Source: Phoenix dactylifera (taxonomy: Eukaryota > Streptophyta > Magnoliopsida > Arecales > Arecaceae). Taken from it: 64,000 nucleotides of DNA. Below the pieces are notes generated by a model. The model did not search any database. It saw only the letters and a list, made by a program, of their open reading frames with translations, and was not told where the DNA came from. Shown piece after piece: positions 21,300-34,448 of the stretch. Every line of letters starts with the position of its first letter. Positions within the stretch are counted from its first letter, which is position 1. The position numbers were made by a program, and so were the translations under genes. Location of the stretch: contig NC_052399.1 in the NCBI RefSeq assembly GCF_009389715.1, forward strand, positions 4,108,938 through 4,172,937, read 5' to 3'.

Positions 21300-21773
21300 A
21301 TTTTTTTAATATTGCTTCTTCTTTTTTTTTAATGCGGTGTTCATCTTCTGTAAACATAAATCAGAGAAAACCTTTAACCACGAGTGGCTTCAAGCACTGC
21401 AAAAAAAAAAAAAGTGGTAGCTAGTTGAAATTTTCTAAGAACAAAAAAAAGCTCAGATCTTGTTCTTCCAATAAAAAAAATAAATATTGCTGGTTATTTT
21501 GCGCACAAAAAAAATCAAAACACGATGGCATGTTTTAAACAATAGAATATCTAATTTTGCTGGCTATATATAACTGATTTTTTTATTTCCTTTTTATTTT
21601 TAAACTGTGGTTTTCAACTTCTGAGAATAGAAAACAAAGAAAATCTTCAACCAAGGGTAATTTTGAGCGCTGAAAAAAAATGCTGGTGGTAATGAAAATT
21701 TCTAGGAACAAAAAATTCAGTTCCAGCTCTTTCACTTGGATTCCCATTTTCCTCTGTGCCTTAGATTGCACAG

Positions 21774-21882
<109 letters not shown>

Positions 21883-22879
21883 GGTTTACATCTGCTATGA
21901 TTAAAAAAAAAAGAGAAAACTTCAAGCTATAGAGGTTTCAAATGCTGTATTTTTTTATTTTTTATTTTTTTTTTTGCAGCTGACGCTAATTTTTTGTAGT
22001 AGAAAAAACTCTCATCATTCCATTATTCTCAAGAGAAAGAGAAAAAACAAGAAAAAAAAAATGGAAGGAGAGAGGATACTCATATTAAGGTTATATATGG
22101 ATTAAGTCAAGTTGGTTTGAAGATATATATGAAACTGAATTGATTTAAATCAGTCTCCTAAAACTGAAACCAAAATCGAGCCGACTATCTTAAAAAAAGA
22201 AGCTGAAAACTATTCTGAGAAATACGATTCGATTTATTCGATTATGTTCAATAAGTTATGCAGAGTTTATGCATAAAACTTTTATTTTATATACAAGTAA
22301 AAATATAGATAAAATTTAAAAAATAAAAGACACATACATATAGATAGGGTCGGGTCATATTGGTTCGAACCAGTTTTCACTGTAAATTCAAATTGATATC
22401 TAACCGAATCGAAAAAAAAGAAAAACATTATAAACCGAATCAAAGAGATGGATTTGGGCCAGATTCGTGGTTCGGCCTTTTTTTTTTTTTGCATGCCCAT
22501 GCTCATTTTTAGCTAATATGTGCATTTATTTTTGAGATGAAAGAGGAAATATACCATCAATCACAGAAAGTGTGGATATTGGACATTGGTACAGTGTTGA
22601 GCTAGCCACCTATATGTCTCATTCCCAATTAAAGCATGTACGTTTTATGATGGCTAGGATGTTATGCCTCCAGATTGCAGTTGGCTAGAATTTGTGACGT
22701 CGGTGAGACGGTCCTACTTGCCAGGTGGGCCTAGCAGAGTAGCATGGCCCAGAATAGGATATCCGTATCTTTGTACATGATGCGCTTGGCGGAGATTACC
22801 GACCCGGCCTACGCTAAGATCATAGTCTATTGGGCCCGTGGGTGAGGAACCGCCTTAGAGGCCCGGCCCGCGTGATGGC

Positions 22880-23187
22880 AGCTGACATCTCAATGACGTC
22901 ATTAAATAAACGCAGCTTTTAATTCTTGCCGGAACGGCACTGCGGGAATTTAATTTTGGGCTGGAGCGCCTTTGGATCTAACGGCTGGGAGAGTCGCGTC
23001 ATGCTTAAGCCGAGGGTAGCGTTAGATCGATGGCCAGGCCCGGCCTTTATATACCCCCCCAACCCTTGGAACTGCCCCTTCACCCCCGGCCGCTCGCTCC
23101 AAATCTCTTTTCCCAGCGCCGAACCGGCGGCGACGCCGAGAGAGGAGGAACCCCCCATCCACCCTCTTTGGGATCCGTCGAGGAAAG
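22880..23187 (+). promoter_or_regulatory. Ran promoter and 5' UTR
   Basis: TTTATATACCCC at about 23045-23056 is a good TATA box. It puts the start site near 23080 and gives a roughly 100-nt leader rich in C and T. Upstream, AATGACGTCATT at 22891-22902 is a palindromic TGACGTCA (bZIP-type) site. Two ATCTAACGGCTGG/AGCGTTAGATCG words at about 22976 and 23018 form an imperfect inverted pair. The GC content contrasts with the flanking DNA. Confidence 0.6.
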
Positions 23188-26100
23188 ATGGTAATTTTTC
23201 TTCTATTCTCTCTTCCGCTTTCTTCTCTTTTGCATCATTCGTTCTTTTTCTAAGTTTCAGGGATTTATTTCTCTCTAATTTTGACGGTTACTTTGAGGGA
23301 TTTAATTCCTGTGTTGCGTGCGTGCCATCTCTGATCCTATGGATTTCTTGGGGTTTTTACTGCCGATCTTTGCTTTCTTCTTCTTGTTCTTCATGCGTTT
23401 TCATTTCCTTCGTGTGTGTTGTAGGCGCTTCCGAGCCAACAGACGGTGGATTACCCTAGCTTCAAGCTCGTGATCGTTGGGGACGGTGGGACAGGTGACC
23501 CTTTCTTTATTTCTTTACTTTTTCTTGTTCTGTTTCTTTCTTTCCTTTTTTTTTTGGTTTTTTTATAATTTTCTTTCTTCTTTCTACACTGATCCAGAAT
23601 TTTAGGCGATTAAGCTCTTCTTTTGGCTCTTTCTTGATCCATTTTTTTTGTTGATTGATCGGACGAAGGAGAACTGATTTTTAAGAAGTTCTCTGATCTG
23701 CTGCAGGGAAGACTACCTTCGTCAAGAGACATCTCACGGGGGAATTTGAGAAGAAATATGAACGTAGGTGTCTGACATACCAAGAAATATACATTCTCTT
23801 TTTTTTAAATATTGATTATTTTCCTTTTCTTTAAAAAAAATGATCGAGTTCTTGGTTTCTTTGGCAGCTACCATTGGTGTCGAAGTCCATCCCTTGGATT
23901 TCCACACCAACTGTGGAAAGGTCCGGTTCTACTGCTGGGATACTGCGGGACAGGAGAAGTTTGGTGGGCTTAGGGATGGATATTAGTGAGACATCGCTTC
24001 TGATCTTTCTCTACTCTTTCATATTTTTTTGTGCTTCCCTCTAGTTTTGCTCTATCCTTTTAGTGTTCTGTATCTTTTATTTTTTTGCTGTGAACATGAG
24101 CTTTATTAATTTGATAGCTTTCGTGTGAGTGGGTTGTGTACTTTCCCCGTGAGAGTCTTCTTTGCATTCCGGTCTATATTGGGTTTTTGGACAGAATTCA
24201 TATCATTCCATAATATAGATTGGTTTTTTGTTGGATATAGTATCAGAGTTTTTGTGAAATTTGCGGCATATGCGGTGGTTATATTTTGCTCTACACTTGT
24301 GCAGTCTTTTAAGTCTCAGATTTATCATTGTCATGAAAAGCACATGTCATCGTGGAGGTTTCCTCCAATGAGCCTTCATATGTTATGTACTGCATGCCAG
24401 ATCATGGCCATTGCCATTGTATCTTGCCGATAGAAAATATCTGCATTGCAGATTTCATGAGAAGTCGACTGGCGAGTATATTCTTTAGGAGTTATTTGAT
24501 GTATATATTTCATTCTGTATAAAATCAGTTATAGGGGATTTTCTTATACTTTCAACTATCAATTAATAATCGAAACTGGCTTGCTGTTGGATATCTGCTT
24601 TATTGATATGCATTGGCAGTGACCTTTAAATCTTAATATGTATTAGAATCTATTTTGCTGCTGCATTGCTATCGTATTTTCTTTTTCAAACACAAACTGT
24701 TATGCAGTTTTAGGTCTCTTAGAATTTTAAACCAGCAATTTCTTTTTGAGAAAATGAATGTCTGATGTCTATCGATGCAGTCATTACTTGGTCAACTGGC
24801 CGTGGCTTTTGCAACCCATTTGCTTCTTCTAAATGAAAAAGAAAAAAAATGTTGTTTTGCTGCTGATGATAGAAACTTAGTCGATAATTTATGATGGTTG
24901 CAATTACCATGTTTCGATCAGAATTTATGGATGTTCTTAGGGTTCACCATGTTAAGTTTTTGTGTGAGTTGCTTTTGGATGCATTTATTATTTTATTTGC
25001 TTATATTTCATTTTTTTGAATAGCTCTTAATAGTGGGAGGCTCATATGGTCTTGCTAGTTTACTGTTCCCACACAGTTGTTCAAGTAGAGAGGAGGGTGG
25101 CATAAGTGTGGTGGCAGTTCTTTTTGTGGTTTAAAATCTCTAATAGTCTTTTTTGTTGATAATTTGATGTTACTGCCTTTTTGTATGCTCTTCTTGCATT
25201 TGTGAACAAGAATTGCTGTACCAACGGGATGTTTAAAGTGAAAGTGGCTAACTGAATGAGATACCAAAATTTTTAGATGTATATTGATTAAAAGTAAAAA
25301 TACTAGTGAAAGTAAGAAAGTTGAGAAAGGCAAGTGCCATATACAGCAGCATGTAATAAAAATTAAACCCAATAACGTCTGTGCCACAATTGTTACTGTA
25401 TCTCATAGTAACGATAATGTGCAAGTTTGTCTAGATGAACCTCATTATGCGCTTGTGGTCATCCACTCAGAAAAAAGAAACTTATTATGCATTAGTGGTC
25501 ATTGGTTATTGTCTCATTAATTTGATCTTGGCCAACTTCACATCTTCTGTATCTACATATACATATGTATGTATATATGTACGTATATGTATATATATTA
25601 AATAACTTTTTCGTCCTTTCTTTCTCCCTTTCTTCTTTCTTTCTTTCTTTCTTCTTCAGATCAGTCTTCATCTTGTTTCTCTCTGATTTTTCTACGTTTT
25701 TTTCTTTTACTACTGCTTCATCTGACATTGCTTTTCCTGTGTTTTCTGTTTTCCTCCTATTTCTGCTTGCTAGCCTCTGTTCTGCTTGCCTCCTCTGTTT
25801 CTTCCTTTCCTTCTTCTTTTTCAGTGCTTGCTGTGTCCTTCCACCCTGTTTGGTGCAAATCCCCCCTCCTTTCTGGGTGCTGGCTGCTGCAGTGGAAGTA
25901 ATGTTGTAACTGCTCTCCTTTTTGTGGATTTTGATCTTTAGAGTTAAGCATGGAAAATAGGTTTGGTGATTCCATATATGGTGCAAAAAGAGTGATATGT
26001 GCATGTCTGTGTACGCACATGCTCATTTATGTATATCATGAAAGGCATGCAGAATTAAGGCATCGGGGCCTTTCCTTCCTAGGCAGTTGCCTTGGCACCA

Positions 26101-28584
26101 TTTACAGAGTTCACTATCTGGCTTCAGCTAGAAAGTTTTTTACACCCTTGAATTTAGTTTATAATTTACAATGTTGAATTTGAGATAGTAACTTGTATAA
26201 TATTATATTAGGAGCTCGCTTCATCCTACAACCTTTAACAATAATAGTCATTCACAGATATTCGAAATGCGGATTTGAACATGTAGCATACTTTTATTCT
26301 GCTTCTGGAACTATTATATCTGCCTGTACCATTCCTCTGCATCCTGCCGTCTGTCCTTCTAATACTATGCGCTTGGATGCAACGATGAATGCTTTACTTT
26401 CTAGATTTTGCTTCTCATGTATCCACAAACTTCATATGAATCTATTATTATGTTTGTAGATGTGAAGGTAAACATGATTTTACATGCATGCTCTTGTGAT
26501 TGTACTATTAAAGCGCCTGCATCGACATTTTGCATCTGAAACATTTTCTGCTTTGTGGAGTCAGACGAATAGTGATATCAGAGTGATGCCCATACTGCAA
26601 TTGGTATTTTGCTGCTTGTGTTCTACTGAACTAGACATACATTCTACATGGGGAGTTTGAAATTAGTAACTTGCCTTGTATCATGTATCTATCTATGTAT
26701 GCGTGTGTATATGTGTATGTATCTACCTATTTTTCTACCTTTCTATATATTATTATTGCTCATGGAACAAAGGCTTTTTTTGAAATAAATGGAACAAAGG
26801 CTTTGAATTTGCTGATAACAATGTGAAAATTTATAGGCTTTGTAATCATTCCTCTGGGAAGCTTTCTGATTTTTTATTACTGGTCGATCTTTTTAAGTGA
26901 CCTGCCAATGCTTGCTTTGTTTGATTTGTCTGTTCAATATCTGTTGTGAGATATTGTTTGACTAGCGTGATAATTACTATACTTTAGAAATGATGCTTGT
27001 TTTTCTATTTTGGGTGATTTGTATCCTTGGAATACAGGTGTCTCGTAATCCATATCATCCAAAAGTACCGGTATCTTGTTTCTTGATGTTTGCTATCTTT
27101 TATTGTCTAGACATCATATGTTGTTGAGCCTTTGCTGACAAAACTCTATCCAGTACTTGGATGTTCGAGACTCTGGCCTTCTCTTTTTCTTCCTCCATTG
27201 GTTATTGATTGAGCGAGAACTTGATTGCTGCTGTCTGCTACATCTTCATTGGATTATATTGACTCCTGGGTGTTGTGCCATGGTTGTAACTGGGCATGCT
27301 TTCTTTGACAGCATCCATGGCCAGTGTGCGATTATCATGTTCGATGTCACTGCAAGGCTTACATACAAAAATGTCCCCACATGGCATAGGGACCTTTGCC
27401 GGTTAGTACTGCAAAAATTTGGTACCCTGTTCTGTATTTTCTAATATGACCCTAAACATGATTTTACTTTTTTGAGTCATACTTAACTATGGTTGCTTTC
27501 AGGGTTTGCGAGAATATTCCCATTGTCCTTTGCGGAAACAAGGTTGATGTAAAGAACAGGCAGGTGAAAGCAAAGATGGTTACATTTCACAGGAAGAAGA
27601 ATCTCCAGTACTATGAAATTTCTGCTAAGAGCAATTACAATTTTGAGAAGCCTTTTCTGTATCTGGCTAGAAAGCTCGCAGGGTACAGTGGTTCTTTTTG
27701 CACCAAACTTTATTTGAGTAATACCCTTGTAAATGGGTTTGACATATGATAACTTGCCTTTTGCAGGGATCCAAGCCTTCATTTTGTTGAGTCACCGGCT
27801 CTGGCTCCTCCTGAAGTTCATATCGACCTTGCTGCACAACAACAGTGAGTGAAATAAAAACTTGACAGCATCACTGAGATTATGAGTTACCTTAGTATTA
27901 TATAATTTTCTCGCATTGTTAAAGGTATGGAATAATGGGGAAAGGATGATGCGTGCATGCAACAACACTTTTTGAATTTGATAAGTGAATTCTGAGTTTT
28001 CGTGGAAAAATTGTTGGTAATATAGCTAGTTGTGAGTTCTAATGTCATGGTTCTGATCATCATTATGTGTTAGCATGAATAGGGTTTTGAAATGAAAATC
28101 CCTCTGGTACTATGTAAAATACCTGCATCTTGTTTCTGCTGACATCAATACATTTTTGAAAAGAAAATGGGCGACATCTGTGCCTCCTGCTGCCATTCAT
28201 GTGCCGCTGGAAAATGTCACTTATGTCCATGCATTAGCGCAAAGTATGTACCAGGAGCAATTAGCCAATTCTGTGATTTTATGGACACGTGTATGCAAGC
28301 ATTCAAATGCACATAATATAAATACATTAATAATATACATAGATGCAAGTAAAAACACATAATTTACATGCACGGAGATATGGTATACACACATTCATAA
28401 TAGAAAAGGGCGGTCTAGTGCATGAGGCTTCCGCCATTGTGGGGTCTGGGGATGGTCAAATATATGCAGCCTTAATTCTGTATGCAGAGGCTATTTTTTC
28501 ATATTTTGAACCCATAACCTTCAGATCAGAATGTTGCGCCAAGGCTCACCTTACATACACTTATAAGGCTCACCTTACATATAC

Positions 28585-28637
<53 letters not shown>

Positions 28638-28946
28638 GTGTGTGTGTGGGGGGGGGTCTTGATTTGGCATCTGATGTGTCATTCAAAAATGATAATATAG
28701 AGTGGAATATGGGAGGTGGGAGGAAACACTTATCCTTATATTCTCTTTTTCTGTTTATGTTTGCCCATGCTTATATATGCCTTTGTTTTTTCAGTTTACA
28801 ACCTCTATTTTATATTTTTTTTATATCATCCTGCCTTGATTTCCTAATTGTGAGGCCAAATCATCTCTGTTTTCAGGTATGAAGCTGAGATAGCAGCTGC
28901 AGCAGCACAGCCCCTTCCAGATGACGATGATGATGCTTTTGATTAA
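23188..28946 (+). CDS. RAN: Ran small GTPase (nuclear transport), eight coding exons
   Basis: Exons 23188-23190, 23425-23494, 23707-23763, 23868-23985, 27312-27401, 27503-27682, 27767-27844 and 28877-28946 join in frame to 221 residues, the standard plant Ran length. Visible motifs: P-loop GDGGTGKT (20-27), switch I YEPTIGVEV (42-50), [11 protein letters not shown] with catalytic Gln72, NKVD (125-128), ISAK (152-155), and the C-terminal acidic tail PDDDDDAFD (213-221). In the nucleus and cytoplasm Ran cycles between GTP and GDP, driving importin/exportin cargo exchange and spindle and envelope assembly. All seven introns have GT/AG ends. Coding exon 1 holds only the ATG, and intron 4 is 3.3 kb. 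Residue 138 is Met where plant Ran usually has Gln ([12 protein letters not shown]), and residue 56 is His where Phe is usual. No disabling change was seen. Confidence 0.97.
23986..27311 (+). other. Long fourth intron of Ran
   Basis: A 3326-bp intron, T-rich on the coding strand as expected. It includes a pyrimidine-rich tract (about 25612-25830, with TTTCTTTCTTTC words), a (TATG)n-like microsatellite near 25555-25600 and another at about 26685-26755. No embedded gene or clear transposon was recognised. Confidence 0.7.
28583..28648. repeat. (TA)n-(TG)n-(G)n compound microsatellite in Ran intron 7
   Basis: About 25 TA units are followed by a short TG run and eight or nine G residues. It lies 230 bases before the last exon. 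Confidence 0.9.
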
Positions 28947-29345
28947 GTGGGGGCTCCAGCTGCTGGGGGAATGTCTTTGCTGCTTCATGATCCTCAAACT
29001 TCTTGAAGAACAACCAATTGGGTTCTGCTCTTGTATGTCTAATTCCCGGCATAGCTGGTGATTAGGTTTGAGTCCTTGAGCAATCATTGTCAGGACTGCT
29101 TCTAGATATTTGCTAGGTGTCCTATTTTGTTTGCAAAATTTTCTTGTGATTGTGTCACTCTAATCTCAGAAGTGGTTGGAAGTATTGATTTCCATGTTAT
29201 TCTCATATCCTGATTCTTGCATATAATTATTGATGAGAACGATTTCTGGTATCTTTTCTTTAGAGATGTCAGTGTTTCCATGTTATCTATCAGTATCAAC
29301 AAAAGGAGGCACCCAAACCTTGTTTTGTTTCCCAACACTTGATGC
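28947..29345 (+). other. Probable 3' UTR of Ran
   Basis: T-rich sequence after the stop codon with TTGTTTGC and AATTATTGATG words. No unambiguous AATAAA was seen. The end is approximate. Confidence 0.4.
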
Positions 29346-29542
29346 TAGAATTTTTCTGGCTTAAGCATGTAGTTTTACTGCAGCAAAAGATAGCAAAATG
29401 GTACAAAAGTAGATGATGTCAATGAAGAGGTGCAATATTAAAGGAGTGAAGGCTTGCTGAGTTTTTTTTATTGCAAGCTAAGGCTCGAGGATGCATTTTT
29501 TCCAGCAGCTCAAGTGAGAAGCTCAAGAGGTTCAGGTAAAGG

Positions 29543-29728
29543 CAAGGTTCGCCGTACCGGTACCGAACCCCGTACCGGTGCCGCACTAGTATAAGCGTAC
29601 CGAGTGTCGGTACGGTACGGTATGCTCGGTACCGACCGTACCGATATTGGTGTACCGATACCGGTATCCATCGGTACGAGTACGGTATGCTCGGTACCGA
29701 CCAGTACCGACCGGTACAGCGAACCTTG
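29543..29728. mobile_element. Foldback MITE with 8-bp target duplication
   Basis: The 186-bp element begins CAAGGTTCGC and ends GCGAACCTTG, a perfect 10-bp terminal inverted repeat. The flanks are identical 8-bp sequences GGTAAAGG at 29535-29542 and 29729-29736. The interior is built almost entirely from GTACCG/CGGTAC words, so most of it can pair with itself. An 8-bp duplication fits hAT superfamily transposition; that assignment is inferred. There is no coding capacity. Confidence 0.85.
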
Positions 29729-29739
29729 GGTAAAGGTTT

Positions 29740-32700
29740 ACCAGTTTGGCTTCAGACTACGGTAGGAGGCTGCTGGATGCAGGGGTTGAGCAACTGGGGG
29801 CTGCTGCAGTTGAATAGACCAGGGAAAGCGGCGGCCTGCCCTGTAGGTTTCCTAGCTTGTCAGTTTAATGACACAGGGAGTGAATGCTCCCAGATGATGA
29901 GGAAATTGCTTGTTCATCCAAGCAACGTAATCCATATGGCCAAGTGAACCAATGACTGACCGACAATCTGATGATGGGGAGGCATCCATTTAGGCAGGTG
30001 GTGATGGATGGAAAGTTTGTTGGGTTTGTGAGCTGTGTCAAACTAGTTTGCACAAGCTGCCATTTGGATGTCCAGTGTCCCTGCTGTTCCTTTGTGTTTT
30101 ATTTCAAAGACTTAAAATACCTATCATTTCTTGCGGAACTCGGGATGGACTGTCAGGTAAAGTGGTTTTATGACATCCATGGTTGGGTCTGGGGAGCCGG
30201 GCTTATATGATGAATCTGTTTCATCCTCTTGAAGCTTTCAGAAGGAATCTGTCTTTCTCCTTGCTCTATTTGCTTCTGTTGGATTCCTCAAAGTTTTGTA
30301 ATGATTGGTATATCCCTTGTTTTGAGTTCTTTTCTGGCGTTATATTAAAGGGTGAAGAGATGAGCCCCCTGAAATTGTAGCAGTTACTTGAATTTGTCAG
30401 TTTCTTATCGTTAGTAGAGGGTTATCTTCTTTCAGCTTATGTTGAGCAAATGGACCAACCACAGGAACAAGAAATTTCAAGCAAATTGGGGGGGGGGTTG
30501 TCTCTCATGCTTCATCCCATCTTATGTTCTTTCTACAACCTAAGCAATGATAATTCAGATTGTGGAATAAGTATTCTTAATTATGATTATTTAGGAATTT
30601 TGTGTGGATTTGTTTTCTGTACCTTCATTAACATCTTGATCTCATACCTCACCTGCATCCTGGTACTTTAAACAAACAAAACTACTGATTAGTGCAGTTT
30701 ATTTCCTTGATGAAGATAATTTTGCTGCCAACTTTTCCCCCATTCTTGGCTTTCATCCTTTGATGGATGTCTGGCCAGGTATTCATTCATTCTCTACAAA
30801 CATTTTTAGGTCTGTCCATTGTTATATTGCCCTGTGGTTCTAAGTTTGGGGAACCAGCTTTTTTCATTATTTGCTTTATATAAGAAATTCCATACGTGGT
30901 ACACATGCAATCTGTTCATTATTTCCTAAACTCTGTTATGGGTAAACTTTGTACAGCATAAACATTTCTTAGGCCTAGCTGACGCTGGTTATGGTTGCAA
31001 TAGATCGTGAGCTTCTAGGTTTTAATAAGTTATGTTTCAGAGGGTCAGCATAATAGTGGATGCAATCAATTTGAGAGTTTTCTTTTGTGTTAGCTAAGAT
31101 TCTGCTTTTCCTTGTGCTGCAAGCTTTATTGGTTGAGGACTTTCAATTGTCGCCATTTCCAAAATTTCTGTTTCTTGATCTGACAACTTGTCCAGATTAA
31201 AGTATTATGAGAACCATGTTAGACTAATCTTCCATGTGTTCCACAGCTACAGGTCGCTCACTTTGTTGGCTAGATTATGTTTTGCTTGCTCCAGCTCCAT
31301 TTCCAAAGTTGCACACAGGTATATTAGTCATTGTATGCTAAACAAACAGATTAGTTAATTGCTTAGAGCTGTTGGTTTTGCTTGCTACACTTGGATTCTT
31401 ACTTATTTCAGGGTTCTTTTTTTGCTTTATGGAAAGGTACGAACTCAAAAAGATGAGCAACCTGTAATTATTATTTGCAGAGGAATAACAAACACAACAC
31501 TGGATGCCAGGTTTTTTGTGGTTTTGGAGCTTTTTCCCATATGCGAAACCCTACTGAGATGGAAGGAGATTTAACCAACTTGGCATAACTGACCAGGTAT
31601 TCAGCTCTATACATCATTTTGGGAGTTTTGCTTGAACATTATACTACCATGGGCAGTCAGATACTTGGCCTCGCAGCAAATCCAGGTCTGACATGTATAC
31701 ACCCACACACCCGCACCCACAAACAGAACTTTGTTCTAGTTTGATGAACTTGACATTTTGTAAAAATATTACTCTACATGAACCCTGTTATCAACATTAT
31801 TATCTTTTCTAAGTTCCACAGTGCTTCTATACAAGTTTATCATGTCCTTGCCATATACTTAATCAAGGATGCTTATTTTCCGAATCAAATATCTGTGTAT
31901 CTCAATGTTTTGAAAACTGAAGATGCAGAAAACAATTTGATGCTTACAACTTTTTCTAACAGATGTTACCTTATTGCAATCCTCACTCCTTCCTATGAGT
32001 TCTATCTAATCTGCTGTCCCTTTCTTCCTTCTTTTACCTATCTGTAGCTTCTGTAATCTGGACCCTTTTCAGGTGCCTTAGCTGTTTTTGATGTTTCATG
32101 ATCTGAACAGATTTGATGAGGCTCCCATCCTTTCATCAGAAGAATATAATGCATTCTCTACGATAATTTACTTCATGAACTTGTATTAGAAGGTGATAAA
32201 GCATTACTTCTTGAAGTGCATATGCAGCAGAAAATCTCACATTTTACTAAATGATTAAATTTGTTTTTTGCCAGCATGAATATAGATATTCATTTATAAC
32301 TTTATTTCATACATCATTGTGTATATGCTTCATGTCCCTGCATTCGACTGATGCATTTGAGAATTTCAGACATTTTTTAAAAGAGATATTGAACTAATAG
32401 TATGACTGACAAATATTGATGGATGAACAAGTTATATCTAATTACCTGAATAACAGTGATATTATTACCCGAATGTGCTACTCAACCCGAACTCAAACAA
32501 CCTTTTCCTTTTCCTGTCATATCAATGTCCATTATGTCTCTCTCAGTTATTGAAGCCTGTTGTGATACTTAAACTATGATGCTTGGATGCTTGGAAGAGT
32601 CGATCTTTTATTGTCTGGTACTCAGCATTATCAACATTTAGATAAATCAAGTATGCCTGGGGAACACGAACTTTACTAAGACAAGATTATTTCATCCCCT

Positions 32701-34440
32701 AGTGGTTTTTGAGCTGTGTTATGTATGCACCTGTGATCACTAAATTACTGGTTTTCATAAGAGAATGGCTAAAACTCCACCCCCCACCCCCCGCCGCACG
32801 CCAAAAGAAAAAAGAGAAGAAAAACACCACCACCACAAGAAGAAAAGAAGAAACACAAATAGAGAAGAGAGGAACATACACATACTACTTTTGAGAGAGC
32901 TTACATAAACCAGGTTCTTGCTTTAGTACCTTTAAATTTAGCATCTTCATAGCACTGCCTTATTTTGCTATGTTAACTTGATATCTTTTGGTTTTAGGAC
33001 CTAGAATGCTAATGTCCAGTTATGGGTTGATGTTTTATATACTATATTTTCTGGTATTGGCTAGAATTAGAGCTGTTTTGGATTGGTCTAATAAGATGCA
33101 TTTTTCGTTGCTAATAAAGTTACTATGTAGAATAGAGTTGAATATACCTAGTTTTTGTTTAGTTTGGATAGTTCAAACCTTCTTGTTTTCTCTTAGATCA
33201 CACCCAGCATTCCATGCTAAGGAAGTATCTAGTACTTAATTTGGCACATAATGCATCAGCTGTAATATTGTTTTGGAAGAGTGTGGAATGCTTTCATTTA
33301 CTATAACTCAACACCCCCCAGGCAAAAAAAGTAGTTAAAAATCATCGAATTAGCTGAATTATAATAACAATCTACTGCTTTTCAGCGCTCCAATGCATCA
33401 TTTACAGTTTTGGAGTCAGTCAATGAGATCACGATCGCAATAATAAGTCAAGTCACAATTTATTATACTTGTGGAAAAAATATCTGTCACTAAAAATCTG
33501 TTATGTTTCGATACTTCAGCAACTTCTTTTCCTTTTAGTAGAAAATGAAAATAAAATATATAGTACCTTGTTTTATTCTTTTGGATATTTGCATAACTTC
33601 ACTATTTAAAATAATTAAAAAATATGAAAGTACTTCATTTTTTCCTACATTTCATATAATTTTTCTTACAAAGATTAGATATTTCATAGTACTATTTTAT
33701 ACTGATTTTGCAATAAAAGAGTCATGTAAAATCTTAGATCCGTTTGGTTTGTAGAGGGATATTTAAATTAGAAAATTATCAATAATTATGTATATTTTTT
33801 ATATTATATTTTTAGAAATTTAATATATTTTAAATATAAATATGAGCTGATTGGTTGACCTGGCAATTGGATTATTGACTCAGGGACCCTATCCCTTCTT
33901 CGGATAGATTTTCGGTTTGAATTTAATAACCATACTTCTAGTGATGGTTTCCTTAATTTTAATGATAATTTTGGTCATAACTAATCATATACTTTTAGCA
34001 ATACTCTGCTCAACTCTTAGCAGTCTTAAGAGCCATAAATAATTACCAAGCAATTAGGGATATTTTAGCAACAGTCCAAAAAGATGTTATTATTCAGGAG
34101 ATAATTAACAACAATTTGGCAACCCTTCAAAAATCGTTGGTCTAGCAACAATCTTAAAAGCTACCACTTGTCTTCAGATAATTAGTTGTGATTTAGCAAT
34201 GAATTTGATCTCGATAAGGAGATCAAATTTTCCTAGTGTATCTATGGTGTCTATGTTTGCTTATCTTTGTTTTAGAGAGATCGAAAACAAAATTTTCTTG
34301 ATTAGAACAAACTAGGTTTTCCTAGCATATTATAGGTCATCACGCGGTCATTAATCTTCCTATTCTAGGGCATGCATGTAATTCTATGGCATAGATATTT
34401 CAAAGCTGAGGAAAACTAATTTGGAATGTGTTACTTTGCA
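29740..34440. other. Intergenic DNA downstream of Ran
   Basis: 4.7 kb of AT-rich sequence in which I find no coding exon with splice support, RNA gene or intact transposon. Short poly-G (30488-30498) and CA-rich (31700-31722) tracts occur. GATCCGTTTGGTTTGTAGAGGG near 33738 has the look of a MITE end, but no partner end was found. Confidence 0.4.
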
Positions 34441-34448
34441 GTCACTTA

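Noticed and set aside
25565-25909. Ser/Phe/Leu-rich frame and its minus-strand Lys/Glu-rich mirror in Ran intron 4
   Set aside because: It comes from a pyrimidine-rich intronic tract; low complexity, with no splice or start support.
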